A stretch of 64,000 bases of DNA from Paralithodes platypus (GCA_032716605.1 CM064552.1:10272671-10336670), one strand, 5' to 3'. Numbered from the stretch's first letter, positions 25,010 to 34,753 are shown. Notes: a model not told the origin generated them from the letters alone. Numbers and translations are program-made.

Positions 25010-25180
25010 TTTTGGAGGTTGACCGAACATTTTCGATTTTCATATTTTTAGCGGTATATTCGGATTCTTCTCGACGCGAAAAATCCAATGGCGCAAACCG
25101 ATTTTAATTCTGCCCATTTTTGTGGCCTTGGGAGCGGTTTTAAAGGTGGGGGCTCATGGGTTGAGATAACGTCTAATACT
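25010..25180 (+). repeat. Right terminus of satellite array
   Basis: After the last GATTTGCCTTGG the monomer is replaced by a distinct 160-bp end: TTGGAGGTTGACCGAAC, AGCGGTATATTCGG, CTCGACGCGAAAAATCC, AATGGCGCAAACCG, then GGTGGGGGCTCATGGGTTGA. The same end closes the second array (30203-30370). It resembles a diverged half-monomer (AAAAATCSAATGG is shared with the unit). Confidence 0.8.
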
Positions 25181-25229
25181 ACGTCTAATACCGGTAAGTC
25201 TTCAGATTTACTGTCGCTACTTCAATTAT

Positions 25230-25620
25230 AACGAGTCCAAACCTGAATAATTATAATCATCTAAAATACATATATTGTTACTCATAGTAATTTTCCTTAA
25301 TTTCTACTCAAATTAAGTGCTCTATAAATAACACTGGTCTCACTACATTCACCAATTTCTACCCAAATACTTTCATTGCAGCCATTTGCTTTAATGTTTA
25401 ATGCAGCTTTTTTAATGAACCAGTAACAAAGACTGTTACTCCACCTCCCCGACCTGTTCTATAACATTTAAATAAAATGTATCCAGGTAGGCTATATGAA
25501 ATTATGCACCAGATGTGTCTGGAGCCAGTATTTATCCATGTATCAGTAACCATAATTATGCTAAAATACTCTTTAGCAACAATTGCTCTAAGCTAGTCCA
25601 TTGTGTTGTATAAGTTTCTA
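25230..25620 (-). pseudogene. LINE endonuclease fragment (CR1-like)
   Basis: Reading the minus strand at about 25600-25400 gives VTDTWIN, then SYSLPGYILFK and RTGRGGGVTVFV. This is the pattern around the TETW and GRGGGV motifs of apurinic-like endonucleases in CR1/Jockey-group LINEs, which nick the target DNA. Stops occur upstream and downstream, and no reverse transcriptase follows on this strand, so it is a decayed 5' fragment. The neighbouring LINE at 26041 is on the opposite strand. Family assignment is moderate; that it is a LINE endonuclease remnant is fairly sure. Confidence 0.65.
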
Positions 25621-25908
25621 GTTTGCATAATATATACTCAATTTATTCCTTATTAGAGTATCTGATTTACTTGTGTTATTGCTTTTACTTTGATAGATAA
25701 TGTACCCCTACTATTATGACGAACTTCCATTGCTGCATTATTAACTATTATTTCACGTAATATCTTTTCCTTTCTTTTGGTGGAACTTCGCCATTTTTAA
25801 ATCCTACCTCCACTACTTTATCAACTAATATCTGTAGCACCCCCACAACAACAATGGTTGTGGGGGTGGTTGATAATTCCGCTAACTATGGTTAAGCAAA
25901 TCTCATTA
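25621..25908. other. AT-rich spacer with a small hairpin
   Basis: No gene. CACCCCCACAACAACAA/TGGTTGTGGGGGTGG near 25838-25869 forms a compact GC-rich hairpin just before the SINE. Confidence 0.5.
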
Positions 25909-26037
25909 ATCTGTCTTCGTGGTGCAATGCATAAGTGTGTTGATTTTCGGTGTGAGCATCCTAGGTTCGAATCCCCGGACTGCCACATGTGTTTGTTAAT
26001 TTCATTAATCGAGTTTAGGAGTAAAGTTGGTTGGTGG
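25909..26037 (+). mobile_element. SINE family 1
   Basis: Head CTTCGTGGTGCAATGCATAA, B box GGTTCGAATCC (matches the polymerase III consensus), body ACTGCCACATGTGTTTGTTA to GTTGGTTGGTGG. It abuts the LINE fragment that follows. Confidence 0.75.
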
Positions 26038-26040
26038 AGA

Positions 26041-27097
26041 GAACATAATAATCAAACTATCAATAACGAATCCGAAGATTTTCTTGAAGTAGTACTAGAC
26101 AACTTTCTCTTTCAATTTGTAAATTCGCCAACTAGAGGATATAATATTCTGGACCTAGTTCTTAGCAACAGAGAAAATTAGATAAAAGATTTAGAAGTGC
26201 GCAACCAGCTAGGGAACAGTGACCATAAATCAATATATTTATCTATAGAATTAAATTATAAACCAAAGGAAAATAAGGTTCTTATCCCCGACTTTACAAA
26301 GGCAAATTTTAGGGGATTAAAAGGGTCACTCAGAATTAAAGGTGAGGCAGGATATTTAGGTCAAGTAAGCCAATTAGTTCCAGCAGAACAGATGTTGGGA
26401 CCAGGTGGGCCACACAGCTGCGACAGTTAGACAACCAACTGAAAATTCAAATAGCGTGTATAATCAGTTCATCTCTGCCTTACAGAGCGAACAAGATAAA
26501 TATATACCAAAAAGACAATTTAGATCACATACAAACCAACCAAAATGGATGACAAATAAATTATTAGATCTTATAGGTAGAAAGAGATGTGTATACAGAA
26601 AAATACAGAAAGGCGAAATCCACCTTATAGGATATCACCATAACTTGTTGAGGCAGGTAAAGAAGGAAATTAAGAAGGAAAAAAGAAACTACGAAATCAA
26701 GGTAGCAAATGAATCCCAAAACAACCCTAAAGCATTTTATCAATTGTATAAATCTAAGGTAAAGGATACAGTAGGACTCCTTAAGAATGTGATAGGTGAG
26801 ATTACAGATGATGAGTTAGAAATGTGCAATACTCTAAATAGTAATTTCCTTTCTCTTTTTACAAACGAAAATTTAGATCAAGTTCCAGTAGTCAACCAAG
26901 TTTTTAACGGTAGTATAGACAAAATATTAAGCACAGTTCAGGTCACTAGTGACGAAGTAATTAAGGAAATAGATAGACTAAAACCTCAGAAATCTCCAGG
27001 TCCAGATGGGGTGTATGCTAGGGTAATAAAAGAATGCAAGGACGAATAAAGTTACCCATTAACTCACCTATTTAATAATTCACTAGCTTTAGGCTTA
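26041..27097 (+). pseudogene. CR1-like LINE ORF2, 5' part (endonuclease to RT fingers)
   Basis: The first frame (to a stop near 26181) and a second (26197-26430) give the C-terminal endonuclease, with TRGYNILDLVLSN and GNSDHKSI (catalytic SDH). A third frame (26405-27049, 214 aa) carries the linker and the start of the reverse transcriptase, ending with LKPQKSPGPDGVYARVIKE. A short stretch near 26320-26430 reading SLRIKGEAG.. does not look like the family and probably is an insertion. The sequence continues as LFNNSLALGLVP and then breaks into microsatellite at 27098. The RT catalytic core is absent, so the copy is dead. A sister copy of the 3' half is at 56652-58131. Confidence 0.8.
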
Positions 27098-27479
27098 GTT
27101 CCCTGTGTGTGTGTGTGTGTGTGAATTTGGCAGCTGGTCATATGACAGTTCGAACAATCATCAGCTTAATTCAAGGTAGAATTCAAAAGCACACACTCAC
27201 ACAAACACAGTTTGTAAAATGTTTGTGTGTGTGTATATGACATTAGGACAAATAATCAGCTTAACATTGACAACACTCACGGTTTGAAAAATGCAGTCCT
27301 TTTTTCATGATAAAGGCGGCACAAACACACATTCTCACTATCTCATACACGCACAGATTCTCACTCAGATTCACACACTCACCCACAAACACAAGTCTGT
27401 GTGCGTGTGTCTGTTCCTTCGCTAATGACATTATAATATGCCCTTCCTTAGGATTAAATAGTCCCTAATCAGGTAGAAA

Positions 27480-27510
<31 letters not shown>

Positions 27511-27530
27511 CACACTCACTCACTCTATAG
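27098..27530. repeat. GT/CA-rich low-complexity block replacing the LINE core
   Basis: (GT)n at about 27106-27121, many CACACA tracts, an oligo-A run (27477-27496) directly followed by (CA)n, and degenerate duplicated phrases (ATCAGCTTAA). It sits where the RT palm of the LINE should be, so it marks a deletion plus repeat expansion, or an insertion. Confidence 0.75.
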
Positions 27531-28275
27531 GCAGGTCATTTGAGCATAAATCCAAAGAAGTTATCTTAACCCTTTACAATTCCTTAGTCCGCCCTCTTCT
27601 GGAATACTGCGTTCAATCCTGGTGCCCTTATTACCAAAAAGATATAAACAAGCTAGAACGAGTTCAACGTAGTTACCAAAATGATACCTAGCCTAAAGAA
27701 CAAACCATACGAAGAGCGTCTTAGAGAATTAAATCTATTTCCTTTAACCCAGCGCAGATTAAGAGGTGACTTAATTCAAGTGTTCAAAATCATCAAAGGC
27801 ATCGACAATATGGACTGTAGTAAGTACTTCACTATCGACCAATCTAATTACACGCGGGGAAACGGTTGCAAAATTATTGGTAAATCTTTTAACTCACACG
27901 AATCTAAGAATTTCTTCTTCAATCGAGTTGTCAACTTGTGGAATGGGCTTCCCCGAAACGTTATAGACTGCATCACCGTTGATTCATTTGAACTCCGCCT
28001 AGACAAATATCTCACATCAAACCCGCGACTGACTGCGTTTGTAAATGAATAACTTTATTTTATCTCCCCCTCAATTACTAACCCATCTGTCTCCTACTAA
28101 CTTCCTAATCCTGCCACGGACATTAGTTCCAGGGCAGTAATTCCCTTTCCAAGGTTCCCTTACCCACTCTAAACCACTGTTTGGACACTTGATCCTCAGT
28201 GTTTTGGAGGACAAGCAACCTAGAAGGGTCACTATAACTGTTGTTGCTTGATTTTCTTTGTACTCCTTTGTACTC
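27531..28275 (+). pseudogene. CR1-like LINE ORF2, 3' part and 3' UTR
   Basis: Resumes at IGRSFEHKS, then [18 protein letters not shown] and, after a one-base frame break near 27672, the typical C-terminus (PYEERLRELNLFPLTQRRLR, FKIIKGID, FFFNRVVNLWNGLP, TAFVNE) ending at 28052. The 3' UTR ends with two copies of CTTTGTACTC, then TCACTC and (TC)n. Short repeated 3' ends are typical of CR1-type LINEs. The sequence is very close to 57400-58131, so both derive from the same recently active family. Confidence 0.8.
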
Positions 28276-28283
28276 ACTCACTC

Positions 28284-28379
28284 ACTCTCTCTCTCTCTCT
28301 CTCTCGTAAAATAATCTAATAGGAAATATAAATACCATCTAAAATTTAGATGGTATTTATATTTCATATTAGATTATTT

Positions 28380-28410
<31 letters not shown>

Positions 28411-28411
28411 T
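28284..28411. repeat. Almost perfect 127-bp palindrome bounded by (TC)n/(GA)n
   Basis: (TC)n, then GTAAAATAATCTAATA, GAAATATAAATACCATCTAA, centre near 28344, then the complement back to TTATTTTACGA and (GA)n. Only one or two mismatches. The microsatellite itself is part of the inverted repeat. Confidence 0.9.
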
Positions 28412-29004
28412 TCTAAATGACAAGACTCTGATGTAACATTGAAAATCTGGATATCGTTCAAATCAAAAAGGAAAATCAACGACTAAAGATCAAGCGATAA
28501 CAAGCAAAAGGTCGCTACAAGAAATTAGGACAAATAAAAGGTCGATACAAGAAATTAGGACAAATAATGTCGTAAAATAATGCATTAATAAATACTTATG
28601 AGTTACTACTGACTAGGGAAAGTAAAGGAGGCATAAATATATTGTATTAATGTTAAATCATCTAAATAATGCAAACAGTAAATTTCAATAGTAAAATATC
28701 AAATGAATTGCTGTACAATCAGCTATGAGTTGTCGCGACAATGGTCAATGACTAACTAAACAAAAACAAGAAAAAAACCCACAAAACACCAACCCCTTAA
28801 TTTATTAAAGTGTTGAATTGAATTCGAAAAAGATTCTTGAACAGTTATTAATAACTGTTCATGAATAACTATCATAATAACTATAAATTTCAAAAGGCAT
28901 AACACACAGATGAATACATTTATTTTAACAAAAGTGGAAGCAATAAATAATGAAAACTAATGTAAATCGTTCAAATTGTGCGTCAAATTAGTAGAGGTGT
29001 GAAG
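28412..29004. other. AT-rich region without a gene
   Basis: Contains a tandem pair of AGGTCGMTACAAGAAATTAGGACAAATA-like units (28507-28568) and a small hairpin, GAACAGTTATTAATAACTGTTC, near 28839. Nothing coding. Confidence 0.5.
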
Positions 29005-29142
29005 CGGTACAAAAGTGTGAGGCGAACTGGAGCCGAGGCGTTGTTGTCGTGAGGCGTAGTGGTTACAAGGCGAAATGGTTGTAAGGCGTTGTGGTCATGA
29101 GGCGAAGAGACCAAGGCGAAGTGGTAATGAGGCGAAGTGGCC
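29005..29142 (+). repeat. Degenerate minisatellite, unit about 16 bp
   Basis: About nine variants of GTGAGGCGAAGTGGTT (for example GTAAGGCGTTGTGGTC, ATGAGGCGAAGTGGCC) run directly into the left edge of the second satellite array. Confidence 0.75.
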
Positions 29143-29149
29143 TGGTCCC

Positions 29150-30202
29150 CCTAAAAATAGGTCAAAATTTAAAAAAAATTATACCGTTGAATCCGCAACG
29201 GCGAGACGAATCCAAATATGTAATAATATTGACAAGTCAAAATTCGACCAAAATCACCGATTTGCCTGGGCAAAGGTTTTTTGAGAACAATATTTTCGAT
29301 TCTGGCCGAATAGCTGAGCGAAAATGAAATCTAAGACCATGTCTAGAAGCAGCTCGGCGAGAAAAATCGAATGGCACCAAGTAGAATTCCCTAGGACTTA
29401 TAGTTTGGGCTACAGAGGACTTTTAAAGTCCAAAACACGGTCCCCTGCGCCCTCCAGGAAGGCCCAGTCAAAATCGAAATCCTAAACTAATGGTCCGATT
29501 TTAATTCTGTTTGCGCCATTCGATTCAGCTTGCCAAACTGTACTTATGGTATAAATTTAAACAAAATCCGTTCATAAATAACTCGTCTATGGAGTTTTTA
29601 AACTTTAAAATAGGCCAAGGGGCATAAAAATAGATCAAAATTAAAAAATAATTATACAGTTGAATCCGCAACGGCGAGACGAATCCGAATATGTAATAAT
29701 ATCGACAAGTCAAAATTCGACCAAAATCACCGATTTGCCTGGGTTTTTTGAGACAAATATTTTAGATTCTGGCCGAATGGCTGGGCGAAAATGAAATCTA
29801 AGACCATGTCTAGAAGCAGCTCGGCGAGAAAAATCGAATGGCACCAAGTAGAATTCCCTAGGACTTATAGTTTGGGATATAGAGGACTTTTAAAGTCCAA
29901 AAAAACGGTCCCCTGGGCCCTCCAGGAAGGCCCAGTCAAAATCGAAATCCTAAACTAATGGTCCGATTTTAATTCTGTTTGCGCCATTCGATTCAGCTTG
30001 CCAAACTGTACTTATGGTATAAATTTAAACAAAATCCGTTCATAAATAACTCGTCTATGGAGTTTTTAAACTTTAAAATAGGCCTAGTGGGCCTAAAAAT
30101 AGGTCAAAATTAAAAAAAAAATATACCGTTGAATCCGCAACGGCGAGACGAATCCAAATATGTAATAATATTGACAAGTCAAAATTCAACCAAAATCACC
30201 GA
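29150..30202 (+). repeat. Second satellite array, two monomers plus part
   Basis: Two full copies of the 480-bp monomer (CCATGTCTAGAAG at 29338 and 29807), starting inside the GGCCTAAAAATAGG segment. The copies carry their own variants (CCAAACTGTAC, GCCCAGTCAAAATCG, GAGACAAATATTTT), so they are a separate, older lineage from the main array. Confidence 0.9.
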
Positions 30203-30357
30203 TTTGCCTTGGTGTTTTTTGGAGGTTGACCGAACATTTTCGATTTTCATATTTTTAGCGGTATATTCGGATTCTTCTCGACGCGAAAAATCCAATGGCG
30301 CAAACCGATTTTAATTCTGCCCATTTTTGTGGCCTTGGGAGCGTTGAGCCTTGGGAG
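30203..30357 (+). repeat. Right terminus of second satellite array
   Basis: Same terminal sequence as 25010-25180 (GGAGGTTGACCGAAC .. GCGCAAACCG .. TTGTGGCCTTGGGAG), slightly shortened before CTCATGGGTTGAGATA. Confidence 0.8.
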
Positions 30358-30688
30358 CTCATGGGTTGAGATAAACATAGAATGATAATCGCCAAGCTGT
30401 ACATAGTTATCTTTCAAAATGCCAATGGCACTGAAATAATTATTAACAATGGTATACAGGATTTTGTGGATCGTCTATACCGGGCCTGTGACGTCATAGT
30501 GACGTCACACCAGTATCCTTATCCTAGACTGGATGGTGGACTTACTCTTGTGACGTCACAGGCCCGGTATAAACGATCCACAAAATCCTTTATACCATTG
30601 TTAATAATTATTTCAGTGCCATTGCATTTTGCAAGATAATTATATACAGCTTGGCGAATATCATTCCATGTTTATCTCAACCCATGAG
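30358..30688. repeat. Foldback of about 330 bp
   Basis: The left arm, CTCATGGGTTGAGATAAAC through CAAAATGCCAATGGCACTGA to CGGGCCTGTGACGTCA, is mirrored by TGACGTCACAGGCCCG through TCAGTGCCATTG to GTTTATCTCAACCCATGAG. The loop is about 50 bp. The outermost arm is the satellite terminus itself. Confidence 0.85.
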
Positions 30689-31074
30689 CCCCCACCTTTA
30701 AGATTTTACAATACTTTACAAGGAATTTGACACAAATTTGTTTTGTGGGGTTATAATAGGTCGGAATAACCTGAATTATATTTTGGGAACTCTCCGCTTC
30801 GAGAGGATTCCAACGATATGGTCACAAGTTAAAAATAGAACAACTTTTTTGGAAAAAATAGATTTGGACATGTGGAGATATGTTTGGATTCCTCAGGACG
30901 CGCTGAATCCAATGGCACAATCCGTTTTTAAATATATTCATTTTGTAGCAATGGGAGCCTATTATAATTTTAAATAAAATATATAACCATAGTTTTTTTT
31001 AACTATTATATAAGTTTAGGGTAAAGTAAACCCAGATTTCAGTGGTAGTAATTCATATTAAAAGTCTTCAATAA
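30689..31074. other. Diverged satellite-related sequence, no gene
   Basis: Contains GAATCCAATGGCACAATCCG and GATTCCTCAGGACGCG, which echo the array terminus, within otherwise AT-rich DNA. The 79-codon frame at 30738-30977 has no recognisable domain. Confidence 0.45.
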
Positions 31075-31332
31075 ATTAAAATGTCAAACTAAGCAAACCA
31101 AAACAGGGACAAAGGCAAAATAACTAGTCAAAATTGCTGTGGAAACAAATAAATTAGCCTATATAGCCTATCATTCATCAGACAAATATTACCATAATCA
31201 AAACCAATTATTATACTGTAATGTAAAACTTGCACAATAAACAAACTGAAACTATATAAAGACAAAAGAACTTATCAACATTGTGGAAACTATGCTTGAG
31301 CAACAAAATTAAAGGGAAATCAAGCATCAACA
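31075..31332 (+). repeat. Duplicate of the left flank block of the main array
   Basis: Same two AACTTGCA units and spacer as 11920-12162, ending AATCAAGCATCAACA, but continuing into unique DNA (GGTATCTAATGACTGG) instead of satellite. Confidence 0.75.
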
Positions 31333-31439
31333 GGTATCTAATGACTGGATGCTCAAGACAACTAAATGCACAAACAACAACATAATATTTTTTTTTAATG
31401 AGAAATGAAGTAAAGCAAATATTCAAACCAAACCAATAG

Positions 31440-31510
31440 ACCTAAACTTGCAAAATAAACAAACTGAGACAAGACAATATAAAGACAAAAGAACAAATCA
31501 AAATCACTGT
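31440..31510 (+). repeat. Copy of the AACTTGCA dispersed repeat
   Basis: AACTTGCAAAATAAACAAAC, then GACAATATAAAGACAAAAGA and AATCAAAATCACTGTG. Confidence 0.65.
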
Positions 31511-31606
31511 GCATAACAGATAAGCAACTCAAACATATTAAAATAAGCAACATCAACTCATTCAATACCAGAGGTCCTTTTTATAATTGTCTGACAGCAA
31601 GACTAC

Positions 31607-31825
31607 TTTATTCAGCTTAGGAAGGACCTCTAGCAAAAAATAAGGCTTCAATATATCTCAACCAACTCTTTTAACCACTTTATTCAGCTTAGGAAGGACC
31701 TCTAGCAAAAAATAAGGCTTCAATATATCTCAACCAACTCTTTTCAACCACTTTATTCAGCTTAAGGACCTCTAGCCAAAAATAAGGCTTCAATAATATC
31801 TCAACCAACCCTTTTAACCACCAAT
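31607..31825. repeat. Three tandem units of about 72 bp
   Basis: Each unit has TTTATTCAGCTTAGGAAGG (complement of the dispersed CCTTCCTAAGCTGAATAAA motif), ACCTCTAGC, AAAAATAAGGCTTCAATA and CTCAACCAAC. The first two are nearly identical and the third has small indels. Confidence 0.85.
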
Positions 31826-31854
31826 CGTCAAAATATAGCCACAATACAAATCTA

Positions 31855-31985
31855 GCACACATCGCTGGTACTCAAAGGGTTAACGGACAAAAACAATGCA
31901 AAATGATAGCCAAGTTACTTCTGGTACTCAAAAGGTTAACGGACAAGAACAATGTACAATGATAGCCAAGTTACTGTACTGTCAA
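31855..31985. repeat. Two tandem units of about 65 bp
   Basis: Each unit has CTGGTACTCAAA, GGTTAACGGACAA, GAACAATG and AATGATAGCCAAGTTACT. Confidence 0.75.
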
Positions 31986-32186
31986 GATGTGTCAATCATG
32001 AAGGGGTTAAGCAAACAATATAAGATAAACAACTAAAGCAACATAATGCTAAACATTCGGGAAACTAACATAATATCCAAACAAATGACAATTGATAAAA
32101 CTAAAAACAAACTGACAAGCAAAGAAAAGGGAGCAACAACAGGAGGCATTTCACAAGTAGAGAAAATATCAAAGTAAACTATTTAA

Positions 32187-32623
32187 CCCGCTGAGTACCA
32201 GCTAAATATTTATAAATGTACCACCCAGGACCGGCTAATTCTGATTTTTGTTTTTTCCCCAGAAACAATAGCGAATGGGTTAGGAATGAAGGAAAAACCA
32301 CGAAAAACCGATCAAAAAGTTCAAAAAATGGTCCTACAGAGCCCCCGAAAACGGATTTTACAAGAGTAAAAAATTGAAGGCAATTTCCCCAAAAAAACAT
32401 GTTTTTGCGCGCTCACGCGCACGCGGTTGGACTTTGAGAGTTTTCACCCATCGGCATGGGTGTGTGGGATACTTACACAGTTCCCATACAAATCTGAGCC
32501 CTCTAGGTGCCATAGGACCGAAGTAATTGGGACCGGAGTAACACTGACGCAAACGAGGCGTCGCTGGGGTTTAGCGTTACATACATTACCGACGCACTGT
32601 TTGCGTCGATGGGGCTCAGTGGG
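32187..32623 (-). mobile_element. piggyBac-like MITE, family A, copy 2
   Basis: TTAA on both flanks (32183-32186, 32624-32627), ends CCCGCTGAG and CTCAGTGGG. The body is the inverse of copy 1 (TTTTTTCCCCAGAAACAATA, GCGAATGGGTTAGGAATG, GCGCGCTCACGCGCACGCG). The termini have drifted more than those of copies 1 and 3. Confidence 0.75.
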
Positions 32624-32689
32624 TTAAGCAAACAAGAACCCATCAAATATATACCCATACACAAGCAAAATCTATTTTTTTTTTCTATG

Positions 32690-32830
32690 TGAGTGAGGGA
32701 GACAAAAAGCAAAACTGCCTGTAGCGAGTGTCTTCCTCAGAGTTGAAAGAGTGACAGGGCCAAAATCAACGGACGTTCGAACCAAAATGCCAGGACACAC
32801 GGAGCAATTCAAGTCATAAGAACAGGGAAA
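32690..32830. repeat. Duplicated block shared with 50795-50930
   Basis: GCAAAACTGCCTGTAGCGAG, GTGTCTTCCTC, GAGTGACAGGGCCAAAATCA and GTTCGA are matched at 50795-50930 with point changes and indels. Stops interrupt both copies, so it is treated as a non-coding or decayed duplicate. Confidence 0.6.
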
Positions 32831-33161
32831 TACTGATTTTGGGAGAGTTCCAATGATACAGCAAACCACTCAAATCAAGCCATACTGAAAAACATAAGTG
32901 TCTAACCAATATATAAAGTACCCAAGCAAAGAACAATACAATCAATATATTCACAAGTATACATCAACCATAGAAATGCATAATAGTACACGACAAAGTA
33001 CAGTGGCGCTAATAAGTCATGTTTCGGCACCAAGTATATTTTGATCAATAATTGGTATCAGCAATACCCAAGCTTCATTTCTTCATATCGAGTGATATAC
33101 TGTATACAAACATGTTCCTACACTTACCCACCCTATTCAACATCTGACATTAATTGATAAT

Positions 33162-33380
33162 TAATTGCTGAGGGGCACAGGGCCCTGGGTGGGGCTTTGG
33201 TGTCCCGGGCATTTCCGCACCCTCCTCAGCTCCCCGCCATGGAGTGGCTTCGGTCACCCAGGCTTTATTATGGTCGGCAGCCTGGAGGGTTCTGTGGGGG
33301 CGCTCGGTTATGGCCTTGGAATTGCTCGGGGCCTTAGGGCTGTTCGGCCAAGCAGCTTGGGGAACAACAACAACAACAAC
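33162..33380 (+). mobile_element. Short retroelement with (AAC)n tail, copy 3
   Basis: 5'-truncated copy starting at ATTGCTGAGGGGCACAGG and ending GGGAACAACAACAACAAC, inserted into the MITE. CAACATCTGACA precedes and follows it, consistent with a target duplication. Confidence 0.7.
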
Positions 33381-33390
33381 ATCTGACAGA

Positions 33391-33901
33391 CAAGCGGGTG
33401 CCCAACCCCGAAAGGGGTTGAAATAGGGGAGCTATCCCCCCGCCAAAGGTGGCTTTCTAGGACCTTTCCTAGCTGATGCTGAGAGGATTGGGTTCTAGTC
33501 ATGTGGTAATGGGCTGGTCTATCAGAGTGAGAACTGAGCGATCTCTGCCATACCCATAGCTTACTCTGACTGTTCCTTTTACTTATATATATATTTTCTA
33601 GATCTCAAGTGACGGCGTCTCTTCCGTGGATTGACCTCCCAATCTACCAAGATTGGAAGCCAAAGCGTCACATTTTTCCTTTGCCCCTCAACATTAATTG
33701 CTGAGAGGCACAGGGCCCTGAGTGGGGCTTTGGTTTCCCGGGCGTTTCCGCACCCTCCTCAGCTCCCCGCCATGGAGTGGCTTCGGTCACCCAGGCTTTA
33801 TTGTGGTCGGCAGGGAGGGTTTTGTGGGGGCGCTCGGTTATGGCCTTGGCCTTGCTCGGGGACTTGGGGCTGTTCGGCCAGGCAGCTTGGGGAACAACAA
33901 C
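33391..33901 (+). mobile_element. Short retroelement with (AAC)n tail, copy 4 (longest)
   Basis: Flanked by ATCTGACAGA on both sides (33381-33390, 33902-33911), a 10-bp target duplication. It extends about 110 bp further 5' than copies 1 and 5 (CAAGCGGGTGCCCAACCCCG, GGTGGCTTTCTAGGACC), so the family's 5' end is not fixed at GTGGTGATGGGC. Confidence 0.75.
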
Positions 33902-34409
33902 ATCTGACAGACATTAATACAGCACAAAGCGAGCCAAACGTAATGACAGCTGGGACATGACTTATTAGCGCCACAGTACACGACAAAGTACAACAAAGCC
34001 AACAACTGTATTGTACGACCGCCAATTCTCAAAGATGATTCACGAGCGCTCGCATTAATTTCAATTTTTAAAACAAAAAATATATGTTTATAGTCATCAG
34101 TACAGTAACTCTATGATCCGCAGTATCATAAGCCTTCAGAAATAGGTGCGACTTCACTGGTTTATTAAAAGCATCAACACAAGTCAACTGCTTAAGTAAC
34201 TGGAAGTTGATTGAATAGACGCAATTGATGGAACATACAGTACAGTACTTACATTTCTTAAAGCAGTAGAGGCCGGAACCAGGCAGCCATACCACCACGG
34301 CAACACCCAACAGATTCTTGCTACATCATGGGAACGCTTGAACTGAAAAGAAAAAAAAATATATGTAACAACTTGCATTTTATTCCTAAAGTTAGTCAGT
34401 AGCCAATTT

Positions 34410-34475
34410 TAATATCATCCAAAACTGGGACAACACAATATAAAGACAAAAAACAACTAATCAAAGTCAATACAG
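34410..34475 (+). repeat. Copy of the AACTTGCA repeat, 3' half
   Basis: CCAAAACTGGGACAACACAA, TATAAAGACAAAAAAC and AACTAATCAAAGTCAATAC. The AACTTGCA head is lost. Confidence 0.5.
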
Positions 34476-34605
34476 TACAGGTATGTGGAACAAAATATTT
34501 AGCAAAACAAAATATGAAACATAATACACAAAACAGAATTTCCTCACTTAACCCCTTCACCGCCATTATTATTTTCATCATATTCTGGATTTATGTATGT
34601 ACACT

Positions 34606-34753
34606 CGGTCAAAAAAGTATCTGCACCCCTACGCTTATCATCAGGTGTGTACAACTCGATAGGGTTGGTACCTCTGCCTGCAACTATATCCGTGTGTCGG
34701 AGACGATCGGATATACAGTAGTTGCAGGCAGATGTACCAACCCTATCGAGCAT
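34606..34753. repeat. Hairpin with Tc1-like end
   Basis: Starts TACACTCGGTCAAAAAAGT, then ATCTGCACCCC, a look-alike of Tc1/mariner inverted ends. It is followed by a hairpin: CTCGATAGGGTTGGTAC..GCCTGCAACT and the complement to CCAACCCTATCGAG. It lies directly against a broken LINE fragment. Assignment to Tc1 is tentative. Confidence 0.5.

Larger units (their letters stand above)
33001..33976. mobile_element. TA-flanked MITE (GCGCTAATAAG family) with nested inserts
   Basis: Ends are TA|CAGTGGCGCTAATAAGTC and GACTTATTAGCGCCACAG|TA. Without the two inserted short retroelements the body is about 215 bp and matches 35287-35497 and 55952-56169. The 14 bp TACACGACAAAGTA lie directly outside both ends (32987-33000, 33977-33990), much longer than a TA duplication. 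Confidence 0.75.

Noticed and set aside
12163..25180. Helitron-type element carrying the satellite
   Set aside because: A fixed end with inner tandem repeats is reminiscent, but no Rep/helicase, no TC start and no hairpin followed by CTRR was found, so the class is left open.
30738..30977. 79-codon frame as a gene
   Set aside because: Lies in a diverged satellite-related region and has no recognisable motif.
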